NCBI GenBank assembly: GCA_944324075.1
Contig: CALUUZ010000026.1
Coordinates: forward strand, 1 to 40,185
Origin: Candidatus Mailhella excrementigallinarum
Lineage (GTDB): Bacteria > Desulfobacterota > Desulfovibrionia > Desulfovibrionales > Desulfovibrionaceae
Length of the DNA stretch: 40,185 bases
Reading direction: 5' to 3'
Of the stretch, positions 1-9,189 are shown piece by piece (position 1 is the stretch's first letter; each line of letters starts with the position of its first letter). The notes beneath the pieces are model-generated. The model searched no databases, was not told the origin of the DNA, and was given only the letters and a program-made list of their open reading frames with translations. The position numbers and the translations under genes were made by a program.

Positions 1-705
1 CATGTACATGTCGGGACAGATGTGCAGATGCGGATGTTTGGTGGCCAGACCGAGCATCTCGCTCATATACGGGTAGCCGCCGTGCGCCAGCACGACCTGA
101 AGCTTGGGATGCGCCTGAAGGAACCTGTCCAGCGCGGGAGGATTGTTGTTGCCGATATCCGCGCCGCCCAGCATGCCGGTCTGAATCTGGAGGAAGGCTC
201 CGCCGGCTTCCAGAACTTCCATAATCGGGCCGAGAGCCGGATCGTCAATGGAAATCCCGCGGTATCCGTCCTTGTAGCCCGGTTCGATGTTCGCGCCCTT
301 GAATCCGTACTCCTTGATGGCCTTTTCCACATCCTCGGCGGCGGCCTTGGGAGAATTGTCCAGATCAATGGCGGCCAGACCATGCACACGGCCGGGATAC
401 TTCTGCGAAAAGTCGTGGATATCCTTGCTGGTCATGGTGGAGGTCGGAATTCTCCAGAACATGTAGCGGCCGTTCACCACCACGGAAGACACGCCAGCCT
501 CGTCAATTTCCTTCATCCATTCGGCCAGCCCTTCTTCCGTACCCACGGTCTTCATTTCCATGGACTTGGTAAAGGTATTGGTGCCCCGGTTGTAGACATG
601 ATGCAGCTGATCCTGAAAATAGGTTTTCTTCATGTCGAAGATCAGGCCGTACTGAGGCAGAGGAGGACGATTGCGGAAGTCGATAACCTTGAAGCCGTCG
701 TTCAT
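1..705 (-). CDS. Amidohydrolase-2 family protein (partial, 3' end off the window)
   Basis: The reading frame starts at ATG 705, with AAGGAG six bases upstream, and stays open to the window edge (235 codons). Its sequence resembles the TIM-barrel amidohydrolase-2 family (decarboxylases and hydrolases of small acids). It has a central IEPGYKDGYRG segment and a late LAHGGYPYM motif (H208), which fits the family's conserved His-Gly region. Two usual metal-ligand sites look replaced: the N-terminal HxH position reads VIDFRNRPP, and the usual His in the strand before the loop reads LQIQTG (Q175). The substrate cannot be named, and a metal-free or altered chemistry is possible. No signal peptide is seen, so it is probably cytoplasmic. 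A sigma-54 promoter lies just upstream and the divergent neighbour is a sigma-54 activator, so expression is probably under that activator. The missing C-terminal part may hold further ligands. Confidence 0.8.
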   Translation of the reverse strand, partial: MNDGFKVIDFRNRPPLPQYGLIFDMKKTYFQDQLHHVYNRGTNTFTKSMEMKTVGTEEGLAEWMKEIDEAGVSSVVVNGRYMFWRIPTSTMTSKDIHDFSQKYPGRVHGLAAIDLDNSPKAAAEDVEKAIKEYGFKGANIEPGYKDGYRGISIDDPALGPIMEVLEAGGAFLQIQTGMLGGADIGNNNPPALDRFLQAHPKLQVVLAHGGYPYMSEMLGLATKHPHLHICPDMYM

Positions 706-773
706 GATGCACTCCTTGTTGTTATATGCACAAACAAAAACAGACGTCTGTTCACGCCGTTCGTCACGCCTGG

Positions 774-789
774 AGCACAAATCATGCCA
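774..789 (-). promoter_or_regulatory. Sigma-54 (-24/-12) promoter of the amidohydrolase gene
   Basis: Read on the minus strand the site is TGGCATGATTTGTGCT. Against the consensus TGGCACR-N4-TTGCW, the invariant GG and GC are present with exact spacing, and most other positions match. It lies 69 bases upstream of the amidohydrolase ATG, giving a start site near 763 and a leader of about 58 bases. The neighbouring gene on the other side codes for a sigma-54 activator. Confidence 0.8.
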
Positions 790-869
790 AACCATAAAAA
801 ACAACACATAATCATGTGGAATAATTATATTATATAAAAATATTCAACGGTTCTGAAAAACCGTATGCC

Positions 870-906
870 TGCTGCACAAATGCAGTCGTGCTGCATGAAC
901 GCAGCA
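870..906. promoter_or_regulatory. Paired inverted repeats, likely upstream activator sites for the EBP
   Basis: Two inverted repeats lie side by side: CTGCA-CAAA-TGCAG (872-885) and TGCTGC-ATGAAC-GCAGCA (889-906). The heptamer TGCTGCA begins both halves (870 and 889), 19 bases apart, close to two helical turns. They are about 80 to 115 bases upstream of the -24 element at 774-789, the usual distance for enhancer sites of sigma-54 activators. That they bind the adjacent EBP is inference. Confidence 0.6.
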
Positions 907-958
907 TATCCGGCATCTGCAATTCACTGAATTATGGCTGCCTTCTCCTTCCCGTTTT

Positions 959-999
959 TTGATATCATCTCTTTTTTTTCTGTAATATCAATATATAAT
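959..999 (+). promoter_or_regulatory. Probable sigma-70 promoter region of the EBP gene
   Basis: An AT-rich block contains TTGATA (959-964) followed 16 bases later by TGTAAT (981-986), and a perfect TATAAT at 994-999 with a weaker upstream hexamer. Either would give a leader of about 200 bases before ATG 1205. A 13-base palindrome, AATTCACTGAATT, lies upstream at 921-933. The rest of 706-1204 holds no gene that I can support. Confidence 0.45.
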
Positions 1000-1011
1000 G
1001 CAAAAATGCAG
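999..1011. promoter_or_regulatory. Third TGCA-N4-TGCAG site at the EBP's own promoter
   Basis: TGCAAAAATGCAG matches the first upstream site (TGCACAAATGCAG) at 12 of 13 bases. It abuts the TATAAT at 994-999, over the expected start site of the regulator gene. This position would suit autorepression by the EBP. Confidence 0.45.
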
Positions 1012-1204
1012 CACATCGGACCATGCACAAGAGAATTCTTGCCCAATCCATACCTGCATGCTAACATGGAATCAAAGCCATATGGTTGAGCGACGGGACA
1101 CTTCTGCCCGCATTTTCGGGAAAACAGGGGCATATCCGCACAGCGCGCCCCTTGGCCCGTCCCCCAAGAAACTCCGTGGGAACAAACATGAGGAGGAGCC
1201 GGAC

Positions 1205-2593
<1,389 letters not shown>

Positions 2594-2611
2594 CCGCAAA
2601 ACGGAACGCCG

Positions 2612-3823
2612 TCACATCTCCACGGGCGACGCAGGCCCCCCTCTCTCCGCGTATCCGGTCAGCATCAGGGTCAATGCGCCGTCTCCGGTCACATTGCAGG
2701 CCGTGCCGAAGCTGTCCTGCAGGGCAAATATCGTGAGCATCAGCGCCAGCCCGTCGGCATCGAAGCCCAGTACTCCCCCGATAAGCCCAAGGGAAGCCAT
2801 TACCGTGCCTCCCGGCACGCCCGGAGCGCCGATGGCGAATATCCCGAGCAGCAGGCAGAACAGGATAATCGTGCCCGGCGAAGGCATGGAACCGTACAGC
2901 ATGAGGGAAATGGTCAGACAGAAGAACACCTCCGTCAGCACCGAGCCGCAGAGATGGATATTGGCAAACAGCGGCACGCCGAAATCCACCATGTCCCGCC
3001 GCAGCACGGGCGATCTGCGCGCGCAGGCAAGCGCCACGGGAAGGGTGGCGGCGGACGACATGGTTCCCACGGCGGTCAGCCAGGCCGGGCCGTAAAAGCG
3101 CAGCACATCCAGCGGATTGCGTCCGGAGTAAAGCCCCGCCGCGGAATACAGCACCACAAGCCAGATCACCTGCCCCAGCAGAACCAGCCCGATAACCTGC
3201 AGGAATACAGGCAACTGACGGACAATCGCGCCTTCATAGGCCAGCGCGCAGAACGTCAGGGCGATAAAGACGGGAAGCAGCGGAATAATCACGCGCGTGA
3301 CAATTTCCGTCACGATATTCTGAAATTCATTCAGGGCCGCGCCGATGACATCCGCCTTCGTCCATGCGGCGGCCAGCCCCACGAGAACGGCAAGGACCAG
3401 CGCGCTCATCACCGGAAATATCTGCGGGATATCCAGTTTAAACAGCAGCTCCGGCAATTCGCGCAGACCTTCGGGATTGGTGGCGATGGACAAATGGGGA
3501 ATGATCGCGTACCCCGCCCCGGCGGAAAACAGCGCCGCTCCCAGCGAGGAGCAGTACGCCAGCGCGAGGGCCGCTGTCAGCATCCGGGATGCCCCCCTGC
3601 CCAGCCGGGTGACGGAAGGAGCGATGAAGCCGATGATGATCAGCGGCACCACAAAGCCGATCAGTTGATCAATGACATATTTAAAGGCTTCGATAACGTG
3701 CATGATTCCGGCACTGCCCGCGGGCCATGTTTCGGACAGGGGGCCGCCCAGACCGCTGCCGGACGCAAGCCCGAGAATGACGGCAAGAAGCAGACGGACA
3801 GGCAGGCTGGAAAACATGTTCAT
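2612..3823 (-). CDS. Dicarboxylate/amino acid:cation symporter (DAACS family)
   Basis: This is a 403-residue multi-pass inner-membrane protein of the DctA/GltP type, which takes up C4-dicarboxylates or acidic amino acids with Na+ or H+. The family signs are the serine-rich re-entrant loop SSAATLPVA and the late FGTACNVTGDGA segment, where the conserved Asn and Asp bind cation and substrate. Start ATG 3823 is chosen because GGGAG lies seven bases upstream and the protein then begins at the first membrane helix. An extension to 3919 would run into the groEL terminator stem. The gene is convergent with the EBP gene, 18 bases apart, with no clear terminator between them. Substrate specificity cannot be read from the sequence. 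A metabolic link to the amidohydrolase is possible but unproven. Confidence 0.88.
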   Translation of the reverse strand: MNMFSSLPVRLLLAVILGLASGSGLGGPLSETWPAGSAGIMHVIEAFKYVIDQLIGFVVPLIIIGFIAPSVTRLGRGASRMLTAALALAYCSSLGAALFSAGAGYAIIPHLSIATNPEGLRELPELLFKLDIPQIFPVMSALVLAVLVGLAAAWTKADVIGAALNEFQNIVTEIVTRVIIPLLPVFIALTFCALAYEGAIVRQLPVFLQVIGLVLLGQVIWLVVLYSAAGLYSGRNPLDVLRFYGPAWLTAVGTMSSAATLPVALACARRSPVLRRDMVDFGVPLFANIHLCGSVLTEVFFCLTISLMLYGSMPSPGTIILFCLLLGIFAIGAPGVPGGTVMASLGLIGGVLGFDADGLALMLTIFALQDSFGTACNVTGDGALTLMLTGYAERGGPASPVEM

Positions 3824-3917
3824 GGCGATCTCCCGGATGAAGAATCTGTTGAGCCCCCAGTATGCTCCGGGAGCGCTCCATGAGGAAGGATTTTTTCCTC
3901 CCGCAGAACCGGACGAC

Positions 3918-3962
3918 ATGAAGGAAGGGGGCGCTCCTTTGCGGAGCGCCCCCTTCCTTCAT
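3918..3962 (-). terminator. Perfect 20-bp stem-loop after groEL
   Basis: Two 20-base arms (3918-3937 and 3943-3962) pair perfectly around the loop TTTGC, 38 bases after the groEL stop. There is no U-tract on either side, so it may act by stem strength alone or protect the mRNA end. Confidence 0.75.
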
Positions 3963-3970
3963 TCAGGCTG

Positions 3971-3991
3971 CGGCAGAGCAATGCTCTGCCG
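3971..3991. repeat. Short palindrome CGGCAGAGCA-A-TGCTCTGCCG
   Basis: A 10-base arm pairs with its exact complement around one base, between the groEL stop and the large stem-loop. The GAGCA/TGCTC core resembles the hairpins at the ends of other genes here (36100-36125, 31696-31723), so it may be a reduced relative of them. Confidence 0.4.
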
Positions 3992-4000
3992 GGGCGTTGT

Positions 4001-5641
4001 CTAGTACATGCCGCCCATACCGCCCATGCCGCCCATATCGGGAGCGGCCGGAGCAGCTTCCTTCTTGGGCTTTTCGGCAATGGCGCATTCGGTGGTCAGC
4101 AGCAGGGAAGCCACGGAGGCGGCGTGCTGCAGGGCAAAACGGGCCACCTGCTTCGGATCGATGACGCCGGCCTTGAGCAGGTCTTCATATTCGCCGGTAG
4201 CGGCGTTGAAGCCGAAGCCGTCCTTGCCCGCGCGCACCTTTTCCACCACCACGGAGCCTTCAAAGCCCGCATTGGCGGCAATCTGACGCAGGGGTTCCTC
4301 CACCGCGCGACGGACAATGTTCACACCGGCGATTTCGTCGTCATCGGCGACCTTCACGTCATCAAGAGCCTTGATGGCACGGATGAAGGCAGTGCCGCCG
4401 CCAGGCACGATGCCTTCGGCAACGGCGGCGCGGGTGGCGTTCAGGGCGTCCTGCACGCGATCCTTCTTTTCCTTCATTTCGGTTTCGGTGGCCGCGCCGA
4501 CCTTGATCACCGCAACGCCGCCGACCAGCTTGGCCAGACGTTCCTGCAGCTTTTCACGATCGTAATCGGACGTGGTTTCTTCCACCTGGGCACGGATCTG
4601 CTTCACGCGGGCCTTGATGTCCTCGCTCTTGCCGGCGCCGTCCACGATGGTGGTGTTATCCTTGTCAATATGCACGCGCTTGGCGGAACCGAGATCATTC
4701 AGGGTAAAGTTTTCCAGCTTCACGCCGCGATCTTCGGAAGCCACGGTACCGCCGGTAAGAATGGCGATATCTTCCAGCATGGCCTTGCGGCGGTCGCCGA
4801 AGCCGGGAGCCTTGACGGCGGCAACCTGGAGCACGCCGCGCAGCTTGTTCACCACGAGGGTGGCCAGAGCTTCGCCTTCCACGTCTTCCGCAATGATGAG
4901 CAGAGGACGATTCATCTTGGCGATCTGCTCAAGCACGGGCAGCATTTCCTTCATGTTGGAGATCTTCTTCTCCTGCAGAAGGATATAGGGGTTATCCAGG
5001 TCGCACACCAGCTTTTCGGTGTCGGTCACAAAGTAGGGAGAGAGGTAGCCGCGATCGAACTGCATGCCTTCCACGGTTTCCAGCGTGGTTTCCAGCCCCT
5101 TGGCTTCTTCCACGGTGATGACGCCTTCCTTGCCCACCTTGCTCATGGCTTCGGCAATGATGGTGCCGATGGTGGCGTCGGCGTTGGCGGAAATGGTGCC
5201 GACCTGGGCGATTTCCTTCTGATCGCGGGTGGGCTTGGCGATGTTGCCGAGTTCCTTGATGATGGCGTCAACGGCCTTGTCGATGCCGCGCTTGATGGGC
5301 ATGGGGTTGCGTCCGGCAGCCACAAGCTTCACGCCTTCGCGGTAGATGGCCTGCGCCAGCACGGTAGCGGTGGTGGTGCCGTCACCGGCGGCGTCGTTGG
5401 TCTTGGAGGCGACTTCGCGCACGAGCTGGGCGCCCATGTTTTCAAACTTGTCTTCAAGTTCGATTTCCTTGGCGACGGAAACGCCGTCCTTGGTGATCAC
5501 GGGAGCGCCGTAGGCTTTTTCGATAAGCACGTTGCGGCCCTTGGGACCAAGGGTAACCTTCACGGCATTGGCCAGCTTGTCCACGCCCAGGGCCATACGG
5601 TCACGGGCTTTGGAATCGAACAGAATTTCTTTGGCGGACAT
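4001..5641 (-). CDS. groEL: 60-kDa chaperonin GroEL
   Basis: At 546 residues it is the normal family length. It assembles into the double-ring ATPase that folds proteins in the cytosol together with GroES. Visible marks include the N-terminal [14 protein letters not shown], the nucleotide-binding GPKGRNV and [10 protein letters not shown] segments, the NDAAGDGTT loop, and the flexible C-terminal GGM repeats ending in Tyr. ATG 5641 follows a GAGGAGATAAT-type ribosome site. It lies 26 bases after groES and is co-transcribed with it. Nothing odd is seen in the protein. Confidence 0.98.
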   Translation of the reverse strand: MSAKEILFDSKARDRMALGVDKLANAVKVTLGPKGRNVLIEKAYGAPVITKDGVSVAKEIELEDKFENMGAQLVREVASKTNDAAGDGTTTATVLAQAIYREGVKLVAAGRNPMPIKRGIDKAVDAIIKELGNIAKPTRDQKEIAQVGTISANADATIGTIIAEAMSKVGKEGVITVEEAKGLETTLETVEGMQFDRGYLSPYFVTDTEKLVCDLDNPYILLQEKKISNMKEMLPVLEQIAKMNRPLLIIAEDVEGEALATLVVNKLRGVLQVAAVKAPGFGDRRKAMLEDIAILTGGTVASEDRGVKLENFTLNDLGSAKRVHIDKDNTTIVDGAGKSEDIKARVKQIRAQVEETTSDYDREKLQERLAKLVGGVAVIKVGAATETEMKEKKDRVQDALNATRAAVAEGIVPGGGTAFIRAIKALDDVKVADDDEIAGVNIVRRAVEEPLRQIAANAGFEGSVVVEKVRAGKDGFGFNAATGEYEDLLKAGVIDPKQVARFALQHAASVASLLLTTECAIAEKPKKEAAPAAPDMGGMGGMGGMY

Positions 5642-5667
5642 GATATTATCTCCTCAAATTCGTATGA

Positions 5668-5955
5668 TTAGTCGATGATGGCCAGAATATCGTCTTCACG
5701 CATGACCAGATGTTCAACGCCGTCCAGCTTGATCTCGGTGCCGGCATACTTGTTGAACAGCACATTGTCGCCCGCCTTGACGGACATGGCGATGCGCTTG
5801 CCGGAGTCGTCGCACTTGCCGGGGCCGACAGCCACAACCTCACCGCGAGAGGGCTTTTCCTTGGCGGTATCGGGAATGAACAGGCCGCCGGCGGTCTTTT
5901 CTTCGGATTCAAGGCGTTTCACGAGCACACGGTCGTTGAGGGGCTTGAAACTCAT
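5668..5955 (-). CDS. groES: 10-kDa co-chaperonin GroES
   Basis: This 95-residue protein caps the GroEL ring. It starts [16 protein letters not shown] and contains the mobile-loop region ([17 protein letters not shown]) and the conserved GPGK and [16 protein letters not shown] segments. ATG 5955 is preferred over the in-frame ATG at 5973 because GGAGGA lies nine bases before it. It is the first gene of the groES-groEL pair. No CIRCE (HrcA) inverted repeat is seen upstream. Confidence 0.97.
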   Translation of the reverse strand: MSFKPLNDRVLVKRLESEEKTAGGLFIPDTAKEKPSRGEVVAVGPGKCDDSGKRIAMSVKAGDNVLFNKYAGTEIKLDGVEHLVMREDDILAIID

Positions 5956-6184
5956 AGCCACATATCCTCCCAAAAAATTTGGAATACGTTATCAGCCGGT
6001 AAGCGGGCAAATCCCGCGGCCACATCCGGCCTCGCGCCCCGGCCGGGACGCATCGACCGGAGAAGCGCCCCAAAGCACTGCATGCTGAGGCATCATTTCC
6101 GGCATCAACATAGATAAGTCCGGTTTCCGGCTTGGGAAGGGGGGAAGAAAAAAATTTTGGAAAAAATTTATCAGAAATACCATT
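5956..6184 (-). other. Long structured leader upstream of groES
   Basis: The stretch from the likely promoter to the groES ATG has no gene that I can support. It is GC-rich and contains small hairpins: GCGGG-CAAAT-CCCGC at 6003-6017, and a CCGGCC/GGCCGG stem at 6026-6046. Neither the CIRCE consensus (TTAGCACTC-N9-GAGTGCTAA) nor a clear sigma-32 promoter is visible. Confidence 0.35.
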
Positions 6185-6214
6185 ATTACAATCTTTACAC
6201 AATGTTATAATCAA
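6185..6214 (-). promoter_or_regulatory. Probable sigma-70 promoter of groES-groEL
   Basis: On the minus strand TTGATT (6214-6209) is followed 18 bases later by TGTAAT (6190-6185), in the only AT-rich part of the gap. The start site would be near 6178, leaving a leader of about 220 bases. Confidence 0.45.
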
Positions 6215-6474
6215 TGTGCCTCTGCTGCAGAGCTTGTGCCGGGCATGCCCCCGCCGACGGAAACGCAAGCGCAGCGAACCCTGAGGCCGACCATGCGGCC
6301 CCGCAGGAGCCGTGTCCGCCGCCGGTCCGGCAGCGCGGTCATATCCGTTGCCGCAAAGGCAGATCATGTGGAACACGGGCAAGGGCAGCATGCTTCCACG
6401 GTCGGCTCGCCCGCGCCTCCGGCGGCCGGGGTCACTCCCGGTCCGCTGCAGAGCGATCGGCAGCCACTCTGCGC

Positions 6475-6502
6475 TTGACTCCTGCCCTCCCCGCGTTACT
6501 AT
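6475..6502 (+). promoter_or_regulatory. Promoter of the CBS / membrane protein / metallopeptidase operon
   Basis: TTGACT (6475-6480) and TACTAT (6497-6502) are 16 bases apart, placing the start site about 20 bases before ATG 6529. The GC-rich stretch 6215-6474 behind it shows no supported gene. Confidence 0.5.
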
Positions 6503-6528
6503 GGATAAAGAAAGCAAAAGGAGACCGT

Positions 6529-6981
6529 ATGCTTACCGCCCGCGACATCATGACGCCTTCCCCCCTCTTCGTCACTGTCGGCACAAAAGTCACCGAAGCC
6601 GCCCGCATCATGCTTGAACACCACTTCAACGGCCTCCCTGTGGTGGAACAGGACGGAACCCTGCGCGGCGTCATCTGTCAGAGCGATCTTGTCGCCCAGC
6701 ACAAACATCTGCACATGCCTTCCTATTTCGTTATCCTTGACGCCATCATTCCTCTCTCCTCGCCCAGGAAATTCGAGGAAGAAGTGAACCGCATGACCGC
6801 CACCACCGTGGAACAGGCCATGAGTTCAGATGTCCGCACGGTTTCCCCCGACGCCACCATTGAGGAAATCGCCTCCGTGATGGCCGAGGAAAAATACTAT
6901 ACACTGCCTGTAGTGGAAGCCGGCAGGCTCGTCGGCGTGGTAGGCAAGGAGGATGTGCTGCGCACCCTGGCGCATGCCTGA
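6529..6981 (+). CDS. Protein with two CBS domains
   Basis: This 150-residue cytosolic protein consists of two CBS domains: MLTARDIMTPSPLFVTVGTK... at residues 1-60, and VEQAMSSDVRTVSPDATIEE... from about 88 to 148. CBS pairs bind adenosyl ligands such as AMP, ATP or SAM and act as energy sensors. The first domain carries a longer linker of about 25 residues, with HKHLHMPSYF. ATG 6529 has AAAAGGAG five bases upstream; earlier in-frame codons lie in the promoter region. It is followed after five bases by a membrane protein gene, so the two are probably translated from one mRNA. Its partner protein cannot be named. Confidence 0.88.
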   Translation: MLTARDIMTPSPLFVTVGTKVTEAARIMLEHHFNGLPVVEQDGTLRGVICQSDLVAQHKHLHMPSYFVILDAIIPLSSPRKFEEEVNRMTATTVEQAMSSDVRTVSPDATIEEIASVMAEEKYYTLPVVEAGRLVGVVGKEDVLRTLAHA

Positions 6982-6986
6982 ACCCG

Positions 6987-7997
6987 ATGAGCGCATATTC
7001 CGAGTTTTCCGAACTTCCGCAGGAGACGCGCCCGGATCATTCCGGGGCCCGCGAGTCCGAAGCCTTTCCCGACCATGCGGCATCCTCTGCTTCCGACGGC
7101 AAACCTTTTCTGAAGGCGTCTTCTGTGCCGTCTTCCCTTTCGCCTTCGTTTCCTCCCCGCGCGGGAGTTCACGGCGAAGGGGCGGCACGGGCAGTTGCCG
7201 CACTGGCGCTGCTGCCGCCCGCCCTTGGCTTCAGCGTATGGCTGACCCTGTGCTGCGCGGACTTTCTGCCCCTTGAACGGGCAAGCTATGAAGCTGCCTC
7301 CGCCTGGCTGCTTTTCGCCCTGCATGTCGGCATGGGCTGTCTCCTGCCCCCTGCCCTGATCGGGGGCTTTACCCGGCTGCTCCCCCGGGAGAAGGAACCC
7401 GTATCACCTCTCCTTCTCCTGCGGGAAAGCGCCCGAGCGGCACTGCTCAGCTATGCGCTGTTCGTGACGCTTTTCTTTCTTGCCGCCTGGCTGCTCCAGC
7501 GTTTTCTGCCTGCCTTCCATCCCGTGTATGTACCGGCGCTGCTGTCACGCATCCAGGCTCTTGTCTGCTGTCTCCTGCTCTGGATTTCCTGGAGCATTGC
7601 CGTCTTCCTGCTGCCTCCCGCCACGAGGCACACGACTCCGCCGCCGGGCGTACGCCTCTTTTTCGTCCTGGCATGGATTCTGGCGCTTCTGGGACTGTTC
7701 GCGTCCCCCCTCTCTCCATACGCGGACGGTTCCGGCACTCCCGGAGGAACCTTCGGCCATCCTCTGGATTTCTTCCTGCTCGCCGCCTCTTCATGGCTGC
7801 TGTTCCGGCACGGCCTGAGAAGCATGCGCGTGATCTTTATCGCTCTCTGTGCAGCCGGTCCCCTCGCCGGTCTGGCCTGGCTGCCTCCGGATCTGCCCCC
7901 TGCGGACGCCGCTTTTGCCCTGAGCCGGGCGATTCTGGCGCTTGCCGCCTGTATCTGTCTCTGGCTTCCCTCCTCCCGCGCATGGCTTGTGGAGTAA
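6987..7997 (+). CDS. Multi-pass membrane protein of unknown function
   Basis: I do not recognise the family of this 336-residue protein. Residues 1-60 are polar and rich in Ser, Pro and Ala, with no signal peptide, and are probably a disordered cytoplasmic tail. The rest has about eight hydrophobic segments, separated by short Arg-rich or Pro-rich loops such as RLLPREKEP and PPATRHTTPPPG. No catalytic or cofactor motif stands out. It starts five bases after the CBS gene and ends three bases before the metallopeptidase gene, so the three form a tight operon. The CBS protein may regulate it, but that is inference from position only. Confidence 0.7.
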   Translation: MSAYSEFSELPQETRPDHSGARESEAFPDHAASSASDGKPFLKASSVPSSLSPSFPPRAGVHGEGAARAVAALALLPPALGFSVWLTLCCADFLPLERASYEAASAWLLFALHVGMGCLLPPALIGGFTRLLPREKEPVSPLLLLRESARAALLSYALFVTLFFLAAWLLQRFLPAFHPVYVPALLSRIQALVCCLLLWISWSIAVFLLPPATRHTTPPPGVRLFFVLAWILALLGLFASPLSPYADGSGTPGGTFGHPLDFFLLAASSWLLFRHGLRSMRVIFIALCAAGPLAGLAWLPPDLPPADAAFALSRAILALAACICLWLPSSRAWLVE

Positions 7998-8000
7998 ACC

Positions 8001-8879
8001 ATGCCGCGTCATCCCCTCTTTTCCGCACTGCTGCCCTCTCTTCCGGAGTCCGGCGAACTTCCGCGGGCGCTTGCGGGGCTGTTCGTCCCCGCTCCGGAAA
8101 AAAAACGGGCGGAAACCGTCCGCAATGCGCGGCAGGGAACCGGGAGCGTCCGCCGGATGACGCTGCCCGCGGAGCAGAACCTGCCCGCCCTGGTTCTGAT
8201 GCTGGAAAAGGACGATTTTTCCACCCTGCGTCTGCGGGTGCGCCCTGATGGGGAAGTGGTTCTGCGTGCGCCGCGCTTTCTGACGGATGCCGAGGCCCTG
8301 CATTTCGCCCGGCGGAAACGGGCATGGATTGAACGCAGGAAGGCTGAAATTTCCGCCCTCCCCGACGTCTTTCCATATCGTGACGGAGCGGTCTTTCTTG
8401 AGCGGGGTGAAAGGCTGACCCTGCGTGTGACGGACGAAGGGCTGGCCCGCACGCGCGTTGAACGGCGGGACGGGCTGCTGCTGGTGAGGGGAGGCCCCGC
8501 GGACGAGGCTTCCGTCCGTCGCGCGCTGCGACGGTATCGGAAACAGGAAGCGCGGGAGTTTCTGCCGCGCCGTCTGGAAGAACTGCATCTGTCCGTATGC
8601 CGCAGGCTGGGAGATGCCGCGCCCATGCCGGATATTGTCCTGCGTGATCTCAAAAGCCGCTGGGGAAGCTGCGCGCGCCGGGGAAACGGCTGCGCGGCGA
8701 GCTATCGCATCACACTGGCGCTGCGGCTGATGGCGCTCCCCCCCGTTCTGGCGGATTATGTCATGTTGCATGAGCTGTGTCACATGCGGCACATGAATCA
8801 CGGCACGGCATTCCACTCGCTGCTGGAACGGCTCTGCCCCGGGCATCGCGCCATGAAACGCGCTCTGCGCAGCTTTTAG
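8001..8879 (+). CDS. YgjP/SprT-like zinc metallopeptidase (DUF45)
   Basis: The protein has 292 residues. The C-terminal 90 residues carry the YgjP signature: the basic LKSRWGSCARRGNG segment, then the zinc motif LHELCHMRHMNH (HExxH with a third His five residues on), and a final RALRSF. Proteins of this family are putative cytosolic metalloproteases of unknown substrate. ATG 8001 is three bases after the membrane protein stop, with GGAG inside the end of that gene, which suggests coupled translation. The first 50 residues are an extension unlike the core family. A second in-frame ATG at 8158 would give a more typical length. The stop codon at 8877-8879 is the first triplet of a dispersed repeat. 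Confidence 0.85.
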   Translation: MPRHPLFSALLPSLPESGELPRALAGLFVPAPEKKRAETVRNARQGTGSVRRMTLPAEQNLPALVLMLEKDDFSTLRLRVRPDGEVVLRAPRFLTDAEALHFARRKRAWIERRKAEISALPDVFPYRDGAVFLERGERLTLRVTDEGLARTRVERRDGLLLVRGGPADEASVRRALRRYRKQEAREFLPRRLEELHLSVCRRLGDAAPMPDIVLRDLKSRWGSCARRGNGCAASYRITLALRLMALPPVLADYVMLHELCHMRHMNHGTAFHSLLERLCPGHRAMKRALRSF

Positions 8880-8966
8880 AGCATTTGCCACGAAGGTATC
8901 TGCCGGCCAGGCCCCCATGTTCCGGCCCGCGGATTTCCCTCCCGCCGCCGCAAGTGCAGCACCACC
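8877..8966 (+). repeat. Dispersed intergenic repeat, copy 1 (degenerate core)
   Basis: This copy begins TAGAGCATTT, where TAG is the metallopeptidase stop. A 36-base middle segment (8897-8932) matches the copy at 28288-28323 at 33 of 36 positions. The core is reduced to CGCCGCAAGTG at 8946-8956. The rest of the gap to cstA holds a promoter and a hairpin but no gene. Confidence 0.7.
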
Positions 8967-9025
8967 CGAACACCATGCCGGCGCCGCGCCCGCGGAAAGC
9001 CGCCCTGACGCCGCCTTCTTCGTTC

Positions 9026-9086
9026 TTGACGCCTATCATGCGGAATTATAACCTGCTTTTTTTATGCGGAAGGCCTGAGCCTTCCG
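9026..9086 (+). promoter_or_regulatory. Probable cstA promoter and leader hairpin
   Basis: TTGACG (9026-9031) and TATAAC (9047-9052) are good hexamers, though the 15-base spacer is short. The leader would then contain a clean 8-bp hairpin, CGGAAGGC-CTGA-GCCTTCCG (9067-9086), and several GGA triplets before ATG 9190. E. coli cstA is known to be repressed by CsrA, which binds GGA motifs; whether that applies here is unknown. Confidence 0.4.
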
Positions 9087-9189
9087 GTGTTCCGCAGTTC
9101 ACCCGTTCCGGCGGAGAAGGAGAACCGGCCGCGCCGAAGCTCCCGGATCGGGAAATGCGGACTTTTTTTCCTTACAGGAGAGGGTTGTT

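Noticed and set aside
22-837. Plus-strand 271-codon frame at the left edge
   Set aside because: The minus frame has a good ribosome site, a sigma-54 promoter and amidohydrolase motifs; the plus frame is its shadow.
3824-3919. Earlier start for the DAACS symporter
   Set aside because: The added residues are polar, unlike the family, and begin inside the groEL terminator stem.
4124-5671. Plus-strand 515-codon frame over groEL
   Set aside because: Shadow of groEL, which is certain on the minus strand.
5909-6517. Minus-strand 202-codon frame upstream of groES
   Set aside because: It runs through the likely groES promoter and into groES in another frame; low-complexity Arg-rich product and no ribosome site.
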